From contig JBPCKZ010000056.1 in the NCBI GenBank assembly GCA_051003795.1, positions 1 to 47,158 of the forward strand: a DNA stretch of 47,158 nucleotides. The letters run 5' to 3'. This DNA is from JALYXS01 sp051003795 (GTDB lineage Bacteria > Acidobacteriota > Terriglobia > Bryobacterales > Bryobacteraceae). Positions 34,884 through 43,448 of the stretch are shown here, in pieces. Below the pieces are notes generated by a model. It was not told the DNA's origin. It made no database searches and saw only the letters and a list, made by a program, of their open reading frames with translations. The position numbers and the translations under genes were made by a program. Every line of letters starts with the position of its first letter. Position 1 is the stretch's first letter.

Positions 34884-36638
34884 ATGGCTTTTCCACGAGA
34901 AACGCAAGCGTCGGAACCGGTTACGTCGGATTACCTGTCTTGGGAGGCGCCCGGCGCGCCGGCCGAGGTGCGAATCCATCTCGACGTGGTGGATGCCATT
35001 TCAGCCGACGCGATCGATGGGTTCAACGCGCTTCGCCGGCGGGGCGTCGAAGTCGGTGGAATCCTGCTCGGCAGAAGAGAAGGGGCGCGTATCGTCATTG
35101 AGCGTTGCGAACGCGTAACGTGCGAGTACCGTTTCGGCCCGTCTTACATACTTTCGGATCAGGATAAGAAAAACTTCGAGGAGACCTACGCCCGTCTTGC
35201 CGCCAATCCGGACCTCGCAATTGTTGGTTACTATCGCAGCCATACGCGCCAGAATCTTCAACTGGAGCCGTCGGACTTGGAAGTAATCGAGCGCTGGTTC
35301 AACGACCCGGATTTCGTGTTTCTGGCGATCAAGCCGCTGGACCTCACGCACCTGATCGCCGAATTCTTTTTTTGGTGGCAGGACGGGCTGCAAATGCAAT
35401 CGGCGGAACGCGAATTCCCATTCCGGGGTCGGGGAACCGGCGCGTTTGCCCGGACGAATCCAATCGACTTCAGTCCGTTGAACGGCGGCGCCGCCGCGGC
35501 GGGCCAAACGCAGGAAATTTTTCCCGAAGCACGGCGGGAAATTCCGCGCGAAGTGCCACGGGAAGTGCCGCGCGAAGTTCCGCGCGAAGTTCCAAAAAAC
35601 GCTCAGCGCGAAACGATCTCGCAGCCCCGCGAGCGCAATTTCCTGAAGCGGCATTGGGAGGCCGCGGCCGCTCTCTTGCTGGTGCTCGGCGCGTCCGGCC
35701 TTTTCGTCTGGCAACATTGGGGGGGCGACGATACCGGTGGGGCGGGAGGGTTCACGAGTCCGGCCGCGAGTCCGGCCCCAACTCCCGCCCCAACTCCTGC
35801 CGCCACCTCGACCGCGGCGACGGGTTCGCTGGGTCTCGACGTCCAGCCGGGTTCCGGTGAATGGCGCGTCACCTGGAACCGGGACCTCCCGGCTATCCGG
35901 AAGGCCACGGGCGGGGTTCTTGCCATTGAGGACGGCGACTCGCGCAAAAACTTAGCGCTCAACACAACCCAGTTACACAGCGGCGCCGTGCTGTACACGC
36001 ACGTGAGCGAGGACGTGAAGTTCCGGCTCAATGTGTTCGGTCCGGAAAAGCAGCTATTGACGGAATCGTTTCGCGTCCTCCTCGCGAACACGACAGCGAA
36101 CGCCATTGCTCCCGAAGCAAAACCTCCAAGTGTATCGCCGCCGCCCAAAACCCGCCAGGCCGCGGAACCGGCCTTGATGGCACGGCAGGTGGAACCCGAC
36201 GCGAAAACCGGGGCGGTTCGCATACCTGAAGGCATACCCGAACAGCGTCCACCAATTCCGTCGAGTCCGCCTAATCGCGTGGAATCCGCACGGGGCACGG
36301 GAATGGTGAAGATACCCGATCTGCCGCGTCCCACCGTCAATGTGCCATCCAAGCCGCGCCATTTTGTACCTGCAGAGGTGCTGTCGCGCGCGCGGCCGGA
36401 GATTAGCGAGGGTATCCAGTCCCGCATAACAGGTGAGATTGTCGTGTTGGTGAAGGTCAATATCGACGCGAGCGGTCGCGTGATTCGCGCAACCCCCATT
36501 ACGCAGGGGGATAGCGTGACCCTTTATCTGGGATTGAAGGCGAGCGATGCGGCCAGACGCTGGCGCTTCGAGCCCGCCAAGGACAACGGGGTCTTGGTTC
36601 CGAGTTCCCAAGTGATTCGCTTCGTCTTCGAGAAGTAG
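34884..36638 (+). CDS. Degenerate JAMM/MPN domain fused to TonB C-terminal domain
   Basis: 584 residues from ATG 34884; a GTG 36 bases upstream is also possible but yields an unlikely N-terminus. The N-terminal domain reads GVEVGGILLG (Glu56) and VGYYRSHTRQNLQLEPSDLE (Arg118, Ser119, His120, Ser130, Asp131). This is the JAMM/JAB layout with the first His of HxH changed to Arg, so catalysis by zinc is doubtful. A (RE[IV]P)5 repeat at residues 218-237 precedes a single membrane helix (about 257-276). A Pro-rich linker then leads to a TonB-C-type domain (ITGEIVVLVKVNIDASGRVI, AARRWRFEPAKDNGVLVPSS). It reads as an inner-membrane protein with a cytosolic JAMM domain and periplasmic TonB-like tail. 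It is two bases ahead of lpxD. Confidence 0.85.
   Translation: MAFPRETQASEPVTSDYLSWEAPGAPAEVRIHLDVVDAISADAIDGFNALRRRGVEVGGILLGRREGARIVIERCERVTCEYRFGPSYILSDQDKKNFEETYARLAANPDLAIVGYYRSHTRQNLQLEPSDLEVIERWFNDPDFVFLAIKPLDLTHLIAEFFFWWQDGLQMQSAEREFPFRGRGTGAFARTNPIDFSPLNGGAAAAGQTQEIFPEARREIPREVPREVPREVPREVPKNAQRETISQPRERNFLKRHWEAAAALLLVLGASGLFVWQHWGGDDTGGAGGFTSPAASPAPTPAPTPAATSTAATGSLGLDVQPGSGEWRVTWNRDLPAIRKATGGVLAIEDGDSRKNLALNTTQLHSGAVLYTHVSEDVKFRLNVFGPEKQLLTESFRVLLANTTANAIAPEAKPPSVSPPPKTRQAAEPALMARQVEPDAKTGAVRIPEGIPEQRPPIPSSPPNRVESARGTGMVKIPDLPRPTVNVPSKPRHFVPAEVLSRARPEISEGIQSRITGEIVVLVKVNIDASGRVIRATPITQGDSVTLYLGLKASDAARRWRFEPAKDNGVLVPSSQVIRFVFEK
35535..35594 (+). repeat. Five 12-base tandem repeats encoding RE[IV]P
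   Basis: Inside the JAMM-TonB gene, five successive 12-base units encode Arg-Glu-Ile/Val-Pro. The units differ at a few bases (for example GCGCGAAGTGCC versus ACGGGAAGTGCC), indicating an in-frame tandem array that can expand or contract without shifting the reading frame. Confidence 0.85.
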
Positions 36639-36640
36639 CC

Positions 36641-37651
36641 ATGAAGCTACTGGATCTCGCCGCGGCGCTCGATTGCGCGTTGGATGGCGACGGCGAAATC
36701 GAGATTACCGGAGTCGCGGGATTGGAGCAAGCCCGCGCCGGCGAACTCACGTTTCTGGCAAATCCGAAATACGCGCCGAAGGTAAAGCAGACCAAAGCCA
36801 GCGCGATTCTGAGCGGCGAGCCGGGTAATGACGGCGGACTTGCGACACTGGTATCCGCGAATCCGTATCTCGATTTCGCGCGCGCGCTGGCGCTGTTCTA
36901 TCAACCGCCGCGCCCCGCGCCCGGCATTCACCCCCAAGCCGCGATTGCCGCGAGCGCGCAACTCGGCGATGGCGCTTCGGTAGGCGCATTTGCGGTTGTC
37001 GGCGAGCGGGTGATGATCGGGAAGAATGCCATTTTGCATCCCCATTCGGTAATCTACGAAGGTGCCCGCATCGGCGACGATTTCGTGGCTCACTCGCACT
37101 CGGTCGTGCGCGAATTCTGCCGGATTGGCGATCGCGTGATTCTGCAGAACGGCGCGGTGGTGGGCGGAGACGGATTCGGTTTCGCCAAGTGCCAGGACGG
37201 CACGCATCACAAGATCGTGCAATCCGGTATCGCGGTGATCGAAGACGACGTGGAGATTCAAAGCCTCACTTCGATCGACCGCGCGACGGTAGGGGAAACG
37301 CGCGTGCGGCGCGGCGCCAAGATCGACAGCCTGGTGCAGGTCGGGCATGCTTGCGTGGTGGGGGAGGACAACATCATCTGCGCGCAGACCGGCCTCGCGG
37401 GCAGCTCGATTCTGGAGAAGAACGTTCTGCTCGCGGGGCAGGTAGGGATCTCCGGACACCTGACGATCCATCGCGATGCGATTATCTACGCGCAGAGCGG
37501 GATCGGCAGCGATGTGCCGGCGGGAGCGAGGATGTCCGGATCGCCCGCGTTTTCCGCGAGCGATTGGCTGCGCGCCATCACCGCGTTTCCGAAACTGCCC
37601 GAGATCTGGAAGACCGTACGCGAGCTAAAACGAAAAGCGGAAAAAGAATGA
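36641..37651 (+). CDS. lpxD: UDP-3-O-acylglucosamine N-acyltransferase
   Basis: 336 residues. An N-terminal UDP-binding domain (LDLAAALDCALDGDGEIEIT, GELTFLANPKYAP) precedes a left-handed beta-helix of hexapeptide repeats (GASVGAFAVVGERVMIGKNA). His236 in SLVQVGHACVVGEDN corresponds to the catalytic His of E. coli LpxD (His239). The C-terminal helix (ITAFPKLPEIWKTVRELK) is typical. It catalyses the third step of lipid A synthesis, which implies an outer membrane. It overlaps the LOG-family gene as ATGA. Confidence 0.95.
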   Translation: MKLLDLAAALDCALDGDGEIEITGVAGLEQARAGELTFLANPKYAPKVKQTKASAILSGEPGNDGGLATLVSANPYLDFARALALFYQPPRPAPGIHPQAAIAASAQLGDGASVGAFAVVGERVMIGKNAILHPHSVIYEGARIGDDFVAHSHSVVREFCRIGDRVILQNGAVVGGDGFGFAKCQDGTHHKIVQSGIAVIEDDVEIQSLTSIDRATVGETRVRRGAKIDSLVQVGHACVVGEDNIICAQTGLAGSSILEKNVLLAGQVGISGHLTIHRDAIIYAQSGIGSDVPAGARMSGSPAFSASDWLRAITAFPKLPEIWKTVRELKRKAEKE

Positions 37652-38457
37652 TCGAGAACCCTACGCAACACAATCCTCAAATCACGCAGTCGCGGCCTCC
37701 ACTAGCCTACAAGAACGATGAATTCCTGGAGACTCCCGATTCGCGTCCGCTTCGGATCTTGTCCGAATACCTGGAGCCGCTGTCGCATTTCCGTCGTCAG
37801 AGAATTCGCGACACCGTCGTCTTTTTCGGTTCAGCGCGGCTGCGGGAAGACGGCGCGCTCGGCAACTACTATAACGACGCGCGCACCCTCGCCCGATTGG
37901 TAACGGAGTGGGCCGAGGCATATGCGAAATCCACGTACCGGTTCGTAGTGTGCAGCGGCGGGGGCCCGGGCATCATGGAAGCCGCCAACCGCGGCGCCAT
38001 GGACGCGAATGGGAAAACGATCGGCCTGAACATCGGGCTGCCGTTCGAACAGTTTCCGAATCCTTACATCACGCCCGATCTCAACTTCGAATTTCACTAC
38101 TTCTTCATGCGTAAATTCTGGTTCGCGTATTTGGCCAAGGCGCTGGTGGTTTTTCCGGGCGGATTCGGAACTCTGGATGAATTGTTCGAATTGCTCACGC
38201 TTACGCAAACCAAGAAGCTCAGGAAGACGATGCAGATCGTGCTGTACGGTTCGGCCTACTGGAAGGAGATCATCAATTTCGAAGCGCTGGCGCGTCACGG
38301 CATGATCGCGCCAGAGGATCTGACCCTGTTCCAATATGCGGACGACCCCGAGACGGCGATGACAATCCTGCGCGAGCATCTGACGACCCACGCGCTGGCT
38401 GCCGAAAAGGAATTCCCCGCGATCGCGCACACCGCCAAGCCGGATGAGAATGACTGA
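37648..38457 (+). CDS. LOG-family Rossmann nucleotide-binding protein
   Basis: 269 residues from ATG 37648 (MIENPTQHNPQ), which overlaps the lpxD stop as ATGA. Core motifs are VVCSGGGPGIMEAANRGA and VVFPGGFGTLDELFELLT, the GGGxG and PGGxGT signatures of the LOG/TIGR00730 family. These proteins split nucleotide N-glycosidic bonds in cytokinin-type or related nucleotides. The N-terminal extension (SRPLRILSEYLEPLSHFRRQ) marks the larger bacterial subgroup. Substrate is unproven. It is in the lpxD-truA operon. Confidence 0.9.
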   Translation: MIENPTQHNPQITQSRPPLAYKNDEFLETPDSRPLRILSEYLEPLSHFRRQRIRDTVVFFGSARLREDGALGNYYNDARTLARLVTEWAEAYAKSTYRFVVCSGGGPGIMEAANRGAMDANGKTIGLNIGLPFEQFPNPYITPDLNFEFHYFFMRKFWFAYLAKALVVFPGGFGTLDELFELLTLTQTKKLRKTMQIVLYGSAYWKEIINFEALARHGMIAPEDLTLFQYADDPETAMTILREHLTTHALAAEKEFPAIAHTAKPDEND

Positions 38458-38460
38458 GCC

Positions 38461-39210
38461 GTGCGGCGCATTAAGATAGCCGTCGCTTACGACGGCACGG
38501 ATTTTCATGGATGGCAGGTCCAACTGGGATTACCCACTATTCAGGGGACGCTCGAAGAAATTCTGCATCGAATTGAAGGCCGTCCGGTGGCGGTGGCCGG
38601 CTCGGGGAGGACCGACGCGGGGGTGCACGCGCTGGCACAGGCCGCGGCGTTCTCGTTCGAAAATCCCATTCCCGCTGAAAATCTGGTTAAAGCGATGAAC
38701 CGGCTCCTGCCCGCCTCCATTCGGGTGCTCGCGGCGGAAGAACGCAATCTCGAATTCCATCCGCGCTTCGATGCCATAGCCAAGACATACGAGTACCGCA
38801 TCGCGCGCGGCCAAGCGTGCTCCCCGTTCGACTGGCGCTACGTGCATCACTTCCCCTACCCATTGGATACCGGCGCCATGATCCGGCTTGCGCCCTTGCT
38901 CGAGGGCGAGCATGATTTCTCCGCTTACGCGGCCTCCGACGACAGCGATACGCAAGGCAAATCGAACGTGCGCCGCATCTTTTCATCGCGCTTCGAGGCG
39001 AGCGAAGATCGCTTGATTTACCGCGTGCGCGGAAGCGGCTTTTTGAAGCACATGGTGCGGAATATTGCGGGAACGCTGCTCGAAGCGGGTAAGGGAAATC
39101 TCGACGGGAGCGACTTTATTCAGCGCCTGAATCCGGATAATCTTAAAAAGGCCGGACCCACGGCGCCCGCGAAAGGTCTCACGCTGCTCTCGGTGGAATA
39201 CCCGTCTTGA
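38461..39210 (+). CDS. truA: tRNA pseudouridine synthase A
   Basis: 249 residues from GTG 38461 (MRRIKIAVAYDGTDFHGWQV). The catalytic motif AGSGRTDAGVHALAQAA holds Asp52, corresponding to E. coli Asp60. The late VRGSGFLKHMVRNIAGTLLE is the conserved tRNA/substrate region. It modifies U38-40 of the anticodon stem. The stop overlaps the next gene's TTG start as TTGA. Confidence 0.95.
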   Translation: MRRIKIAVAYDGTDFHGWQVQLGLPTIQGTLEEILHRIEGRPVAVAGSGRTDAGVHALAQAAAFSFENPIPAENLVKAMNRLLPASIRVLAAEERNLEFHPRFDAIAKTYEYRIARGQACSPFDWRYVHHFPYPLDTGAMIRLAPLLEGEHDFSAYAASDDSDTQGKSNVRRIFSSRFEASEDRLIYRVRGSGFLKHMVRNIAGTLLEAGKGNLDGSDFIQRLNPDNLKKAGPTAPAKGLTLLSVEYPS

Positions 39211-40259
39211 AGATTCGGTTTATCACGGGTATTCCCGCCAACGTATTGCGCGGAAGCGGCAACTACGTGGGTACCCAAACTCTCGCCAAGAGCTTGCGCG
39301 AACTCGGCGCGCAAGTCGATTTCGTGACGCCTCTATTCCGCCTGCCCTCCTATACGGCGGAACGCTTTTTGTTCAATAAGACGCTGCCATTCCGCCATCT
39401 CAAGCCATGTGACGCGAGCGTGGGCTTCGATCTCGACGGTTACACCTTGGCGGGCCGATCGGCCGCTCCGCATTTCGCTCACATCAAGGGAGTTTTGGGG
39501 GATGCGGCGCCGTTCGAGCGCGGCTTCACCCGCGCGACGCTGGGCCTTCAGGCCGGATGGGAAGCTTTGCATGCACAAAGAGCCGACCGGGTCGTCACCA
39601 TCAGCCAGTACTGCGCCACGCGGATTCGCGAGCTTTACGGAGTACGGACACCGATCTCGGTGGTTCCGGAATCGATCGATCTGGCGATGTGGCGCGAACT
39701 GTTCCGTGCACATCCCGCCAATCGGCAAGACGGCAAATTTACCGTGCTGAGCGTCTGCCGCTTCTATCCGCGCAAGCGCGTCGACCTGTTGCTCGAAGCG
39801 GCGGATCGGTTGCGCCACTCGATCCCGGAACTCGAAGTACGCATCGTCGGCGGCGGTCCCGACCGCCGGAAACTGAGGGATTTCTGGCGCGCGAAGCGTT
39901 TGGAACGGCATGTCAAGTGGGTGGGCGACGCCTCCCGATCGGAACTTGCGCGGGAGTACAACCGCGCCGACGTATTCTGCCATCCGAGCGAACAGGAGGG
40001 CTTCGGCATCGTATTTTTGGAGGCCATGGCGGCCGGGCGGCCGATTGTCGCAACGAACGCTTCCGCCGTTCCGGAAGTGGCGCGGCACGGGATTCTGGTC
40101 GAACCCGGAAACCCGGAGGCGCTGGCGGAAGCGATCGAGCGGCTCTATCGCAATCCGGATTTGCGCGAGTCTCTGGGCCGGTTAGGCGCGCGGCACGTGG
40201 AGCGGTTTGACGGACCCGCCGTGGCGCGGATGTTCCTCGCGGAATTAGGGAGCGCCTGA
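39207..40259 (+). CDS. GT4-family glycosyltransferase
   Basis: 350 residues from TTG at 39207, whose TTGA overlaps the truA stop. The N-terminal half (MKIRFITGIPANVLRGSGNY, GTQTLAKSLRELGAQVDF) and the C-terminal NDP-sugar domain with SVCRFYPRKRVDLLLEAADR and PSEQEGFGIVFLEAMAAGRP are the GT4 fold. The latter contains the EGFGIVFLE (Ex7E) motif that retaining glycosyltransferases use. VATNASAVPEVARHG follows the usual pattern. It probably builds an envelope glycan, given the lpxD operon. No membrane segment is visible. Confidence 0.9.
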   Translation: MKIRFITGIPANVLRGSGNYVGTQTLAKSLRELGAQVDFVTPLFRLPSYTAERFLFNKTLPFRHLKPCDASVGFDLDGYTLAGRSAAPHFAHIKGVLGDAAPFERGFTRATLGLQAGWEALHAQRADRVVTISQYCATRIRELYGVRTPISVVPESIDLAMWRELFRAHPANRQDGKFTVLSVCRFYPRKRVDLLLEAADRLRHSIPELEVRIVGGGPDRRKLRDFWRAKRLERHVKWVGDASRSELAREYNRADVFCHPSEQEGFGIVFLEAMAAGRPIVATNASAVPEVARHGILVEPGNPEALAEAIERLYRNPDLRESLGRLGARHVERFDGPAVARMFLAELGSA

Positions 40260-40324
40260 CAAAGCGGCTGTTGGGCCGGGTAGTCCGAATGGGAACCGAA
40301 ATTGCTATTATGGCGTCGAATCAG

Positions 40325-40353
40325 TTGCGGCCAATGGGCGGTTCGGCTATACT
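40325..40353 (+). promoter_or_regulatory. Sigma70-type promoter upstream of TPR protein
   Basis: TTGCGG at 40325-40330 and TATACT at 40348-40353 are separated by 17 bases. The hexamers match four of six and five of six consensus positions. A 5' leader of about 110 bases would follow, ending with GGAGAAGG before ATG 40471. The remaining bases of 40260-40470 hold no other feature that I can see. Confidence 0.6.
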
Positions 40354-40470
40354 CCGCAAGTACCTGTCTATTTGGGATGATGGACAGGGCGGGTTCACGC
40401 AGGCTCGGGCGCGTTTGGCGCGGTAATCACGCATCGACACTCGAAATTATAAGGTGACGGGAGAAGGCAA

Positions 40471-41685
40471 ATGCTCAATCGGATATCAAAGGCGATTGTA
40501 GGGTTGGCGATGGTAGCGGGTTTGGGTTTTGCCCAGGACGCGCCGAAGCAGAAGAAAGTAAAGGATCAGGGCGAATACGACATATACACCAGCGTCTCGA
40601 AAGAGACGGACCCGAACAAGAAACTCGCTCTCCTCGCGACCTGGAAAGAGAAGTATCCAGACTCGGATTTCAAGAACGAGCGAATGCTCACGGAGCTCCA
40701 GGCCTATAGCCAGATTGCCGCCGCCACGATGGGCGCGAAGCCCACGCCCGAGTCTCTCGGCAATGGCGAGAAGGCCGCAAACACCATCCTGAGCAACCTC
40801 GATACTTACTTCGCTTCCGACGCGAAGCCCGAAAAGGTGTCCGATGCCGATTGGCAAAAAGCCAAGTCCGACACGGAGGCGAACGCCCACTTAACGCTGG
40901 GTTGGATTGCCATGCAGAACAAGGACTACCCGAAAGCCGAGCAGGAGTTCAGCAAAGTTTTGCAGGTGAACGGTAATAACGCTCAAGCATCTTACTGGCT
41001 GGGTACCGTCATCGCGCTGCAAAGGAAGGTGGAGCGTCAGCCGGAGGCGCTCTATCAGTTTGCGCGCGCCATCGCGGTGACTGGTCCGGGCGCGCTGCCC
41101 GACCCCGCCAAGAAAACGACGGACGAATATCTAACCAAGGCCTACAAGTCTTATCACGGCGACCCCTCCGGTTTGGACGACCTGAAGCAGAAAGCGGCGG
41201 CTTCCGCGCTGCCTCCGTCCGGTTTCACGATCGAGAGCATCAACGATATCGAGAAGAAGAAGTTCGCCAATGAAGAAGATTTCAACAAGGCTCATCCGGA
41301 TATCGCGTTGTGGCGCTCGCTCAAGGCGACGCTGACCGGGGATGGCGGGCAGGCATACTTCGACAAGATGAAAGGGGCGCTGGTGCCCGGCGCCGGGGTC
41401 GAAGGAGTGAAGGATTTTAAGGCCAAGGTGATTTCCTCGACACTGAAAGAGTTAGTGGTGGCGGTGGATAATCCGGCGGGCGATGCCACCCTGAAATTCG
41501 AATCGGCGCTGCGCGGCAAAGTGGACGCTGGTACGGATATCTCTTTCCAAGGCGAACCCGAGTCGTTCACGAAAGAACCGTACATGATCACCTTCAAAGT
41601 CGAAAAAAGCCAGGTAAATGGATTGGGCGCTGCGGCGGGTCCGGCCAGCCCGGCACACCGCGCTCCGGGTCGTAAAAAGCGGTAG
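40471..41685 (+). CDS. Secreted TPR-like protein
   Basis: 404 residues. A signal peptide (MLNRISKAIVGLAMVAGLGF, cleaved near AQDA) precedes a helical region with a TPR pair, LGWIAMQNKDYPKAEQEFSK and ASYWLGTVIALQRKVERQPE. The second half is a beta-rich region (STLKELVVAVDNPAGDATLK and ITFKVEKSQVNG) that I do not recognise. A consensus-like ribosome binding site GGAGAAGG precedes the ATG. It has its own promoter and terminator. It is probably periplasmic; the role is unknown. Ends with a basic APGRKKR tail. Confidence 0.85.
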   Translation: MLNRISKAIVGLAMVAGLGFAQDAPKQKKVKDQGEYDIYTSVSKETDPNKKLALLATWKEKYPDSDFKNERMLTELQAYSQIAAATMGAKPTPESLGNGEKAANTILSNLDTYFASDAKPEKVSDADWQKAKSDTEANAHLTLGWIAMQNKDYPKAEQEFSKVLQVNGNNAQASYWLGTVIALQRKVERQPEALYQFARAIAVTGPGALPDPAKKTTDEYLTKAYKSYHGDPSGLDDLKQKAAASALPPSGFTIESINDIEKKKFANEEDFNKAHPDIALWRSLKATLTGDGGQAYFDKMKGALVPGAGVEGVKDFKAKVISSTLKELVVAVDNPAGDATLKFESALRGKVDAGTDISFQGEPESFTKEPYMITFKVEKSQVNGLGAAAGPASPAHRAPGRKKR

Positions 41686-41705
41686 ACTGCGGGTCTATTG
41701 TTGCG

Positions 41706-41746
41706 GGCCTTCAGTTTGCGCATCCGCGCGGGCTGGAGGCCTTTTT
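41706..41746 (+). terminator. Rho-independent terminator after TPR gene
   Basis: GGCCTTCAG (41706-41714) pairs with CTGGAGGCC (41733-41741), including one G-U pair, and is followed directly by TTTTT (41742-41746). It lies 21 bases after the TPR stop and separates it from the converging regulator gene. Confidence 0.85.
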
Positions 41747-41748
41747 CG

Positions 41749-42396
41749 TTACATAGGTGAAAGCGATAGATAACCTTTTTCTTTCAATCCCGACAAAGCC
41801 AGCCCGTACCGGCCCCGAACTCCCGTTTTCTCAAAAATATGTTTCAAATGAATCTTGACGGTGCCCGTCTGGATTCCGAGATTGCGGGCGATATCCTTGT
41901 TCTTAAGTCCCTTTTCCACCAGTTCGACAACCTGATGCTCTCGAGCCGTAAGATTGGAGCGGCTATTCTTGAACGGTTTCTCGGCCTCGTGAAAGATCGT
42001 GTCTTCCATCCAGGTGGTGCCTTCGCTCACAGCGCGCAGGCAGTTGAGCATCGAGGGGAGGTCGGTCGTTTTGCGAATCACGCCTTGCGCCCCGGCTTGA
42101 AGCATCTTGAGGGCTTCCGCCTCGCCAATCCCCAATCCCCAGACCACGGCCGCGGTGAGGCCTTGGCCTCGAAGATGCGAAAGCCAATCCGAAATTGCCT
42201 GTATCCCGAAAGCCTTATCGATAAGAACGGCCGAAGGGTTGATGCTGCGCACCAGTTCCATCCCCGCCAGTAACGTATTTACGGCCCCGGCGAACTTCAG
42301 ATCGTGGGTATTCGCGAGCAGCGAACGCAGTCCCTCGACCGTCACCGGTTGGGTGTCGCAAATTACCACCGTTTTCACCGGCGTGTTGTCGTTCAT
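41749..42396 (-). CDS. NarL/FixJ-type response regulator
   Basis: 215 residues from ATG 42396; a TTG 3 bases further upstream is also in frame. The receiver domain has Asp60 in AVLIDKAFG as the likely phospho-acceptor and CDTQP near the N-terminus as the acidic pair, but the second acidic residue is weaker than normal (CDTQ rather than DD). The C-terminal LuxR-type helix-turn-helix is clear: LTAREHQVVELVEKGLKNKD then IARNLGIQTGTVKIHLKHIF. No histidine kinase is adjacent. It diverges from the kinase/enolase-like pair across a palindrome, which suggests it may regulate them. Confidence 0.9.
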   Translation of the reverse strand: MNDNTPVKTVVICDTQPVTVEGLRSLLANTHDLKFAGAVNTLLAGMELVRSINPSAVLIDKAFGIQAISDWLSHLRGQGLTAAVVWGLGIGEAEALKMLQAGAQGVIRKTTDLPSMLNCLRAVSEGTTWMEDTIFHEAEKPFKNSRSNLTAREHQVVELVEKGLKNKDIARNLGIQTGTVKIHLKHIFEKTGVRGRYGLALSGLKEKGYLSLSPM

Positions 42397-42436
42397 CAAT
42401 GTGCTAACCTCTAGAACCTATATCGGTTCGCACAAT

Positions 42437-42463
42437 TAAAAGGTTTAGGCTGAAGACCTTTTA
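42437..42463. promoter_or_regulatory. Palindromic operator-like site between divergent genes
   Basis: TAAAAGGT (42437-42444) and ACCTTTTA (42456-42463) form a perfect inverted repeat with an 11-base spacer in the 74-base gap between the regulator and kinase genes. The spacing is about two helical turns centre to centre, as for a dimeric HTH regulator. It could equally be an RNA hairpin just ahead of the kinase ATG. Confidence 0.5.
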
Positions 42464-42470
42464 TCTCAAT

Positions 42471-43448
42471 ATGTTTGAATTGAACTCGGGAAATGCCGGT
42501 ACGTATTTGTCGAACCGGGGTTTTGCCGCATCGGACGCGTCGGCGATTGAATTGGGAGGCGGCATCTCGAATACCGTGCTTCTGGTGAGCGCTGGAACCT
42601 CTCGCATGATCCTGAAGCAATCGCTCGAGCGGCTGCGGGTGAAAGAAGAATGGCTGGCCGACCGGGGGCGCATCCGCCGGGAATCGGCGGCCCTGCGCCT
42701 GCTTGCTCCGCGTTTCCCCGCTGGATCGATCCCCGAAGTGATCTTTGAGGACCCGGAAAACTGCCTTTTCGCGATGACCGCGGCGCCCCCGGAAGCGGAC
42801 ACCTGGAAATCGCTCCTGTTCTCCGGTACCCAACAGCCGGAAACGGCCCGGCGCGCGGGGAACCTGCTCGCAACGATGGTCTCGAGCACGTGGAAAGATC
42901 CGGCCTGCGAATCCGAATTCGGAGATCAAACCGTTTTCCGCCAACTGCGGATCGATCCGTATTACCGCACGACCGCCGTCCGGCACCCCGACCTTCGCCG
43001 CCAATTCGACCGCCTGATCGAGGAATCCGCCCAGCGCCGCGTCAGCCTGGTTCATGGCGATTGGAGCCCTAAAAACCTCCTCGTGGCCGGCGATCGCGTC
43101 ACAGTCATCGATTTCGAAGTGATCCACTTCGGCGATCCGTCGTTCGACGCGGCGTTCCTGCTAAACCATCTGCTCCTGAAGTCGCTCTACCTTCCCGAGC
43201 GGCAAACCGCATTCGCGCGGCTCGCTTCCTGTTTTTGGGAATCGTTCGCGGCCGGGCTGCCGCCGCAAACGGAGTGGATGGAGCGCGCGACTATTGCCCA
43301 CCTGGGATGCCTGCTTCTCGCGCGCGTGGACGGGAAATCGCCCGCCGAGTATCTCGGCACCGATGAGTTGAAACGGCGGGTGAGGCTGATCGCGCGCGAA
43401 CTGATCGTAAACCCGCCGGGAACGATTCAAGAGGCATTCGCAAGTTGA
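42471..43448 (+). CDS. APH/MtnK-like small-molecule kinase
   Basis: 325 residues. The C-lobe catalytic loop LVHGDWSPKNLLV holds His195, Asp197 and Asn202, and VIDFEVIHFGDPSFD holds metal-binding Asp214, the APH/choline kinase pattern. The N-lobe motif ILKQSLERLRVKEEWLADRG resembles methylthioribose kinase. There is no leader. The TGA at 43446-43448 overlaps the TTG of the enolase-like gene as TTGA, so the pair is co-translated. Phosphorylation of a small hydroxyl compound is the inferred role; substrate is unknown, and protein kinase activity is unlikely. Confidence 0.88.
   Translation: MFELNSGNAGTYLSNRGFAASDASAIELGGGISNTVLLVSAGTSRMILKQSLERLRVKEEWLADRGRIRRESAALRLLAPRFPAGSIPEVIFEDPENCLFAMTAAPPEADTWKSLLFSGTQQPETARRAGNLLATMVSSTWKDPACESEFGDQTVFRQLRIDPYYRTTAVRHPDLRRQFDRLIEESAQRRVSLVHGDWSPKNLLVAGDRVTVIDFEVIHFGDPSFDAAFLLNHLLLKSLYLPERQTAFARLASCFWESFAAGLPPQTEWMERATIAHLGCLLLARVDGKSPAEYLGTDELKRRVRLIARELIVNPPGTIQEAFAS

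Noticed and set aside
36647..37471. Open frame antisense to lpxD
   Set aside because: Overlaps an unmistakable LpxD; the antisense product has no family signature.
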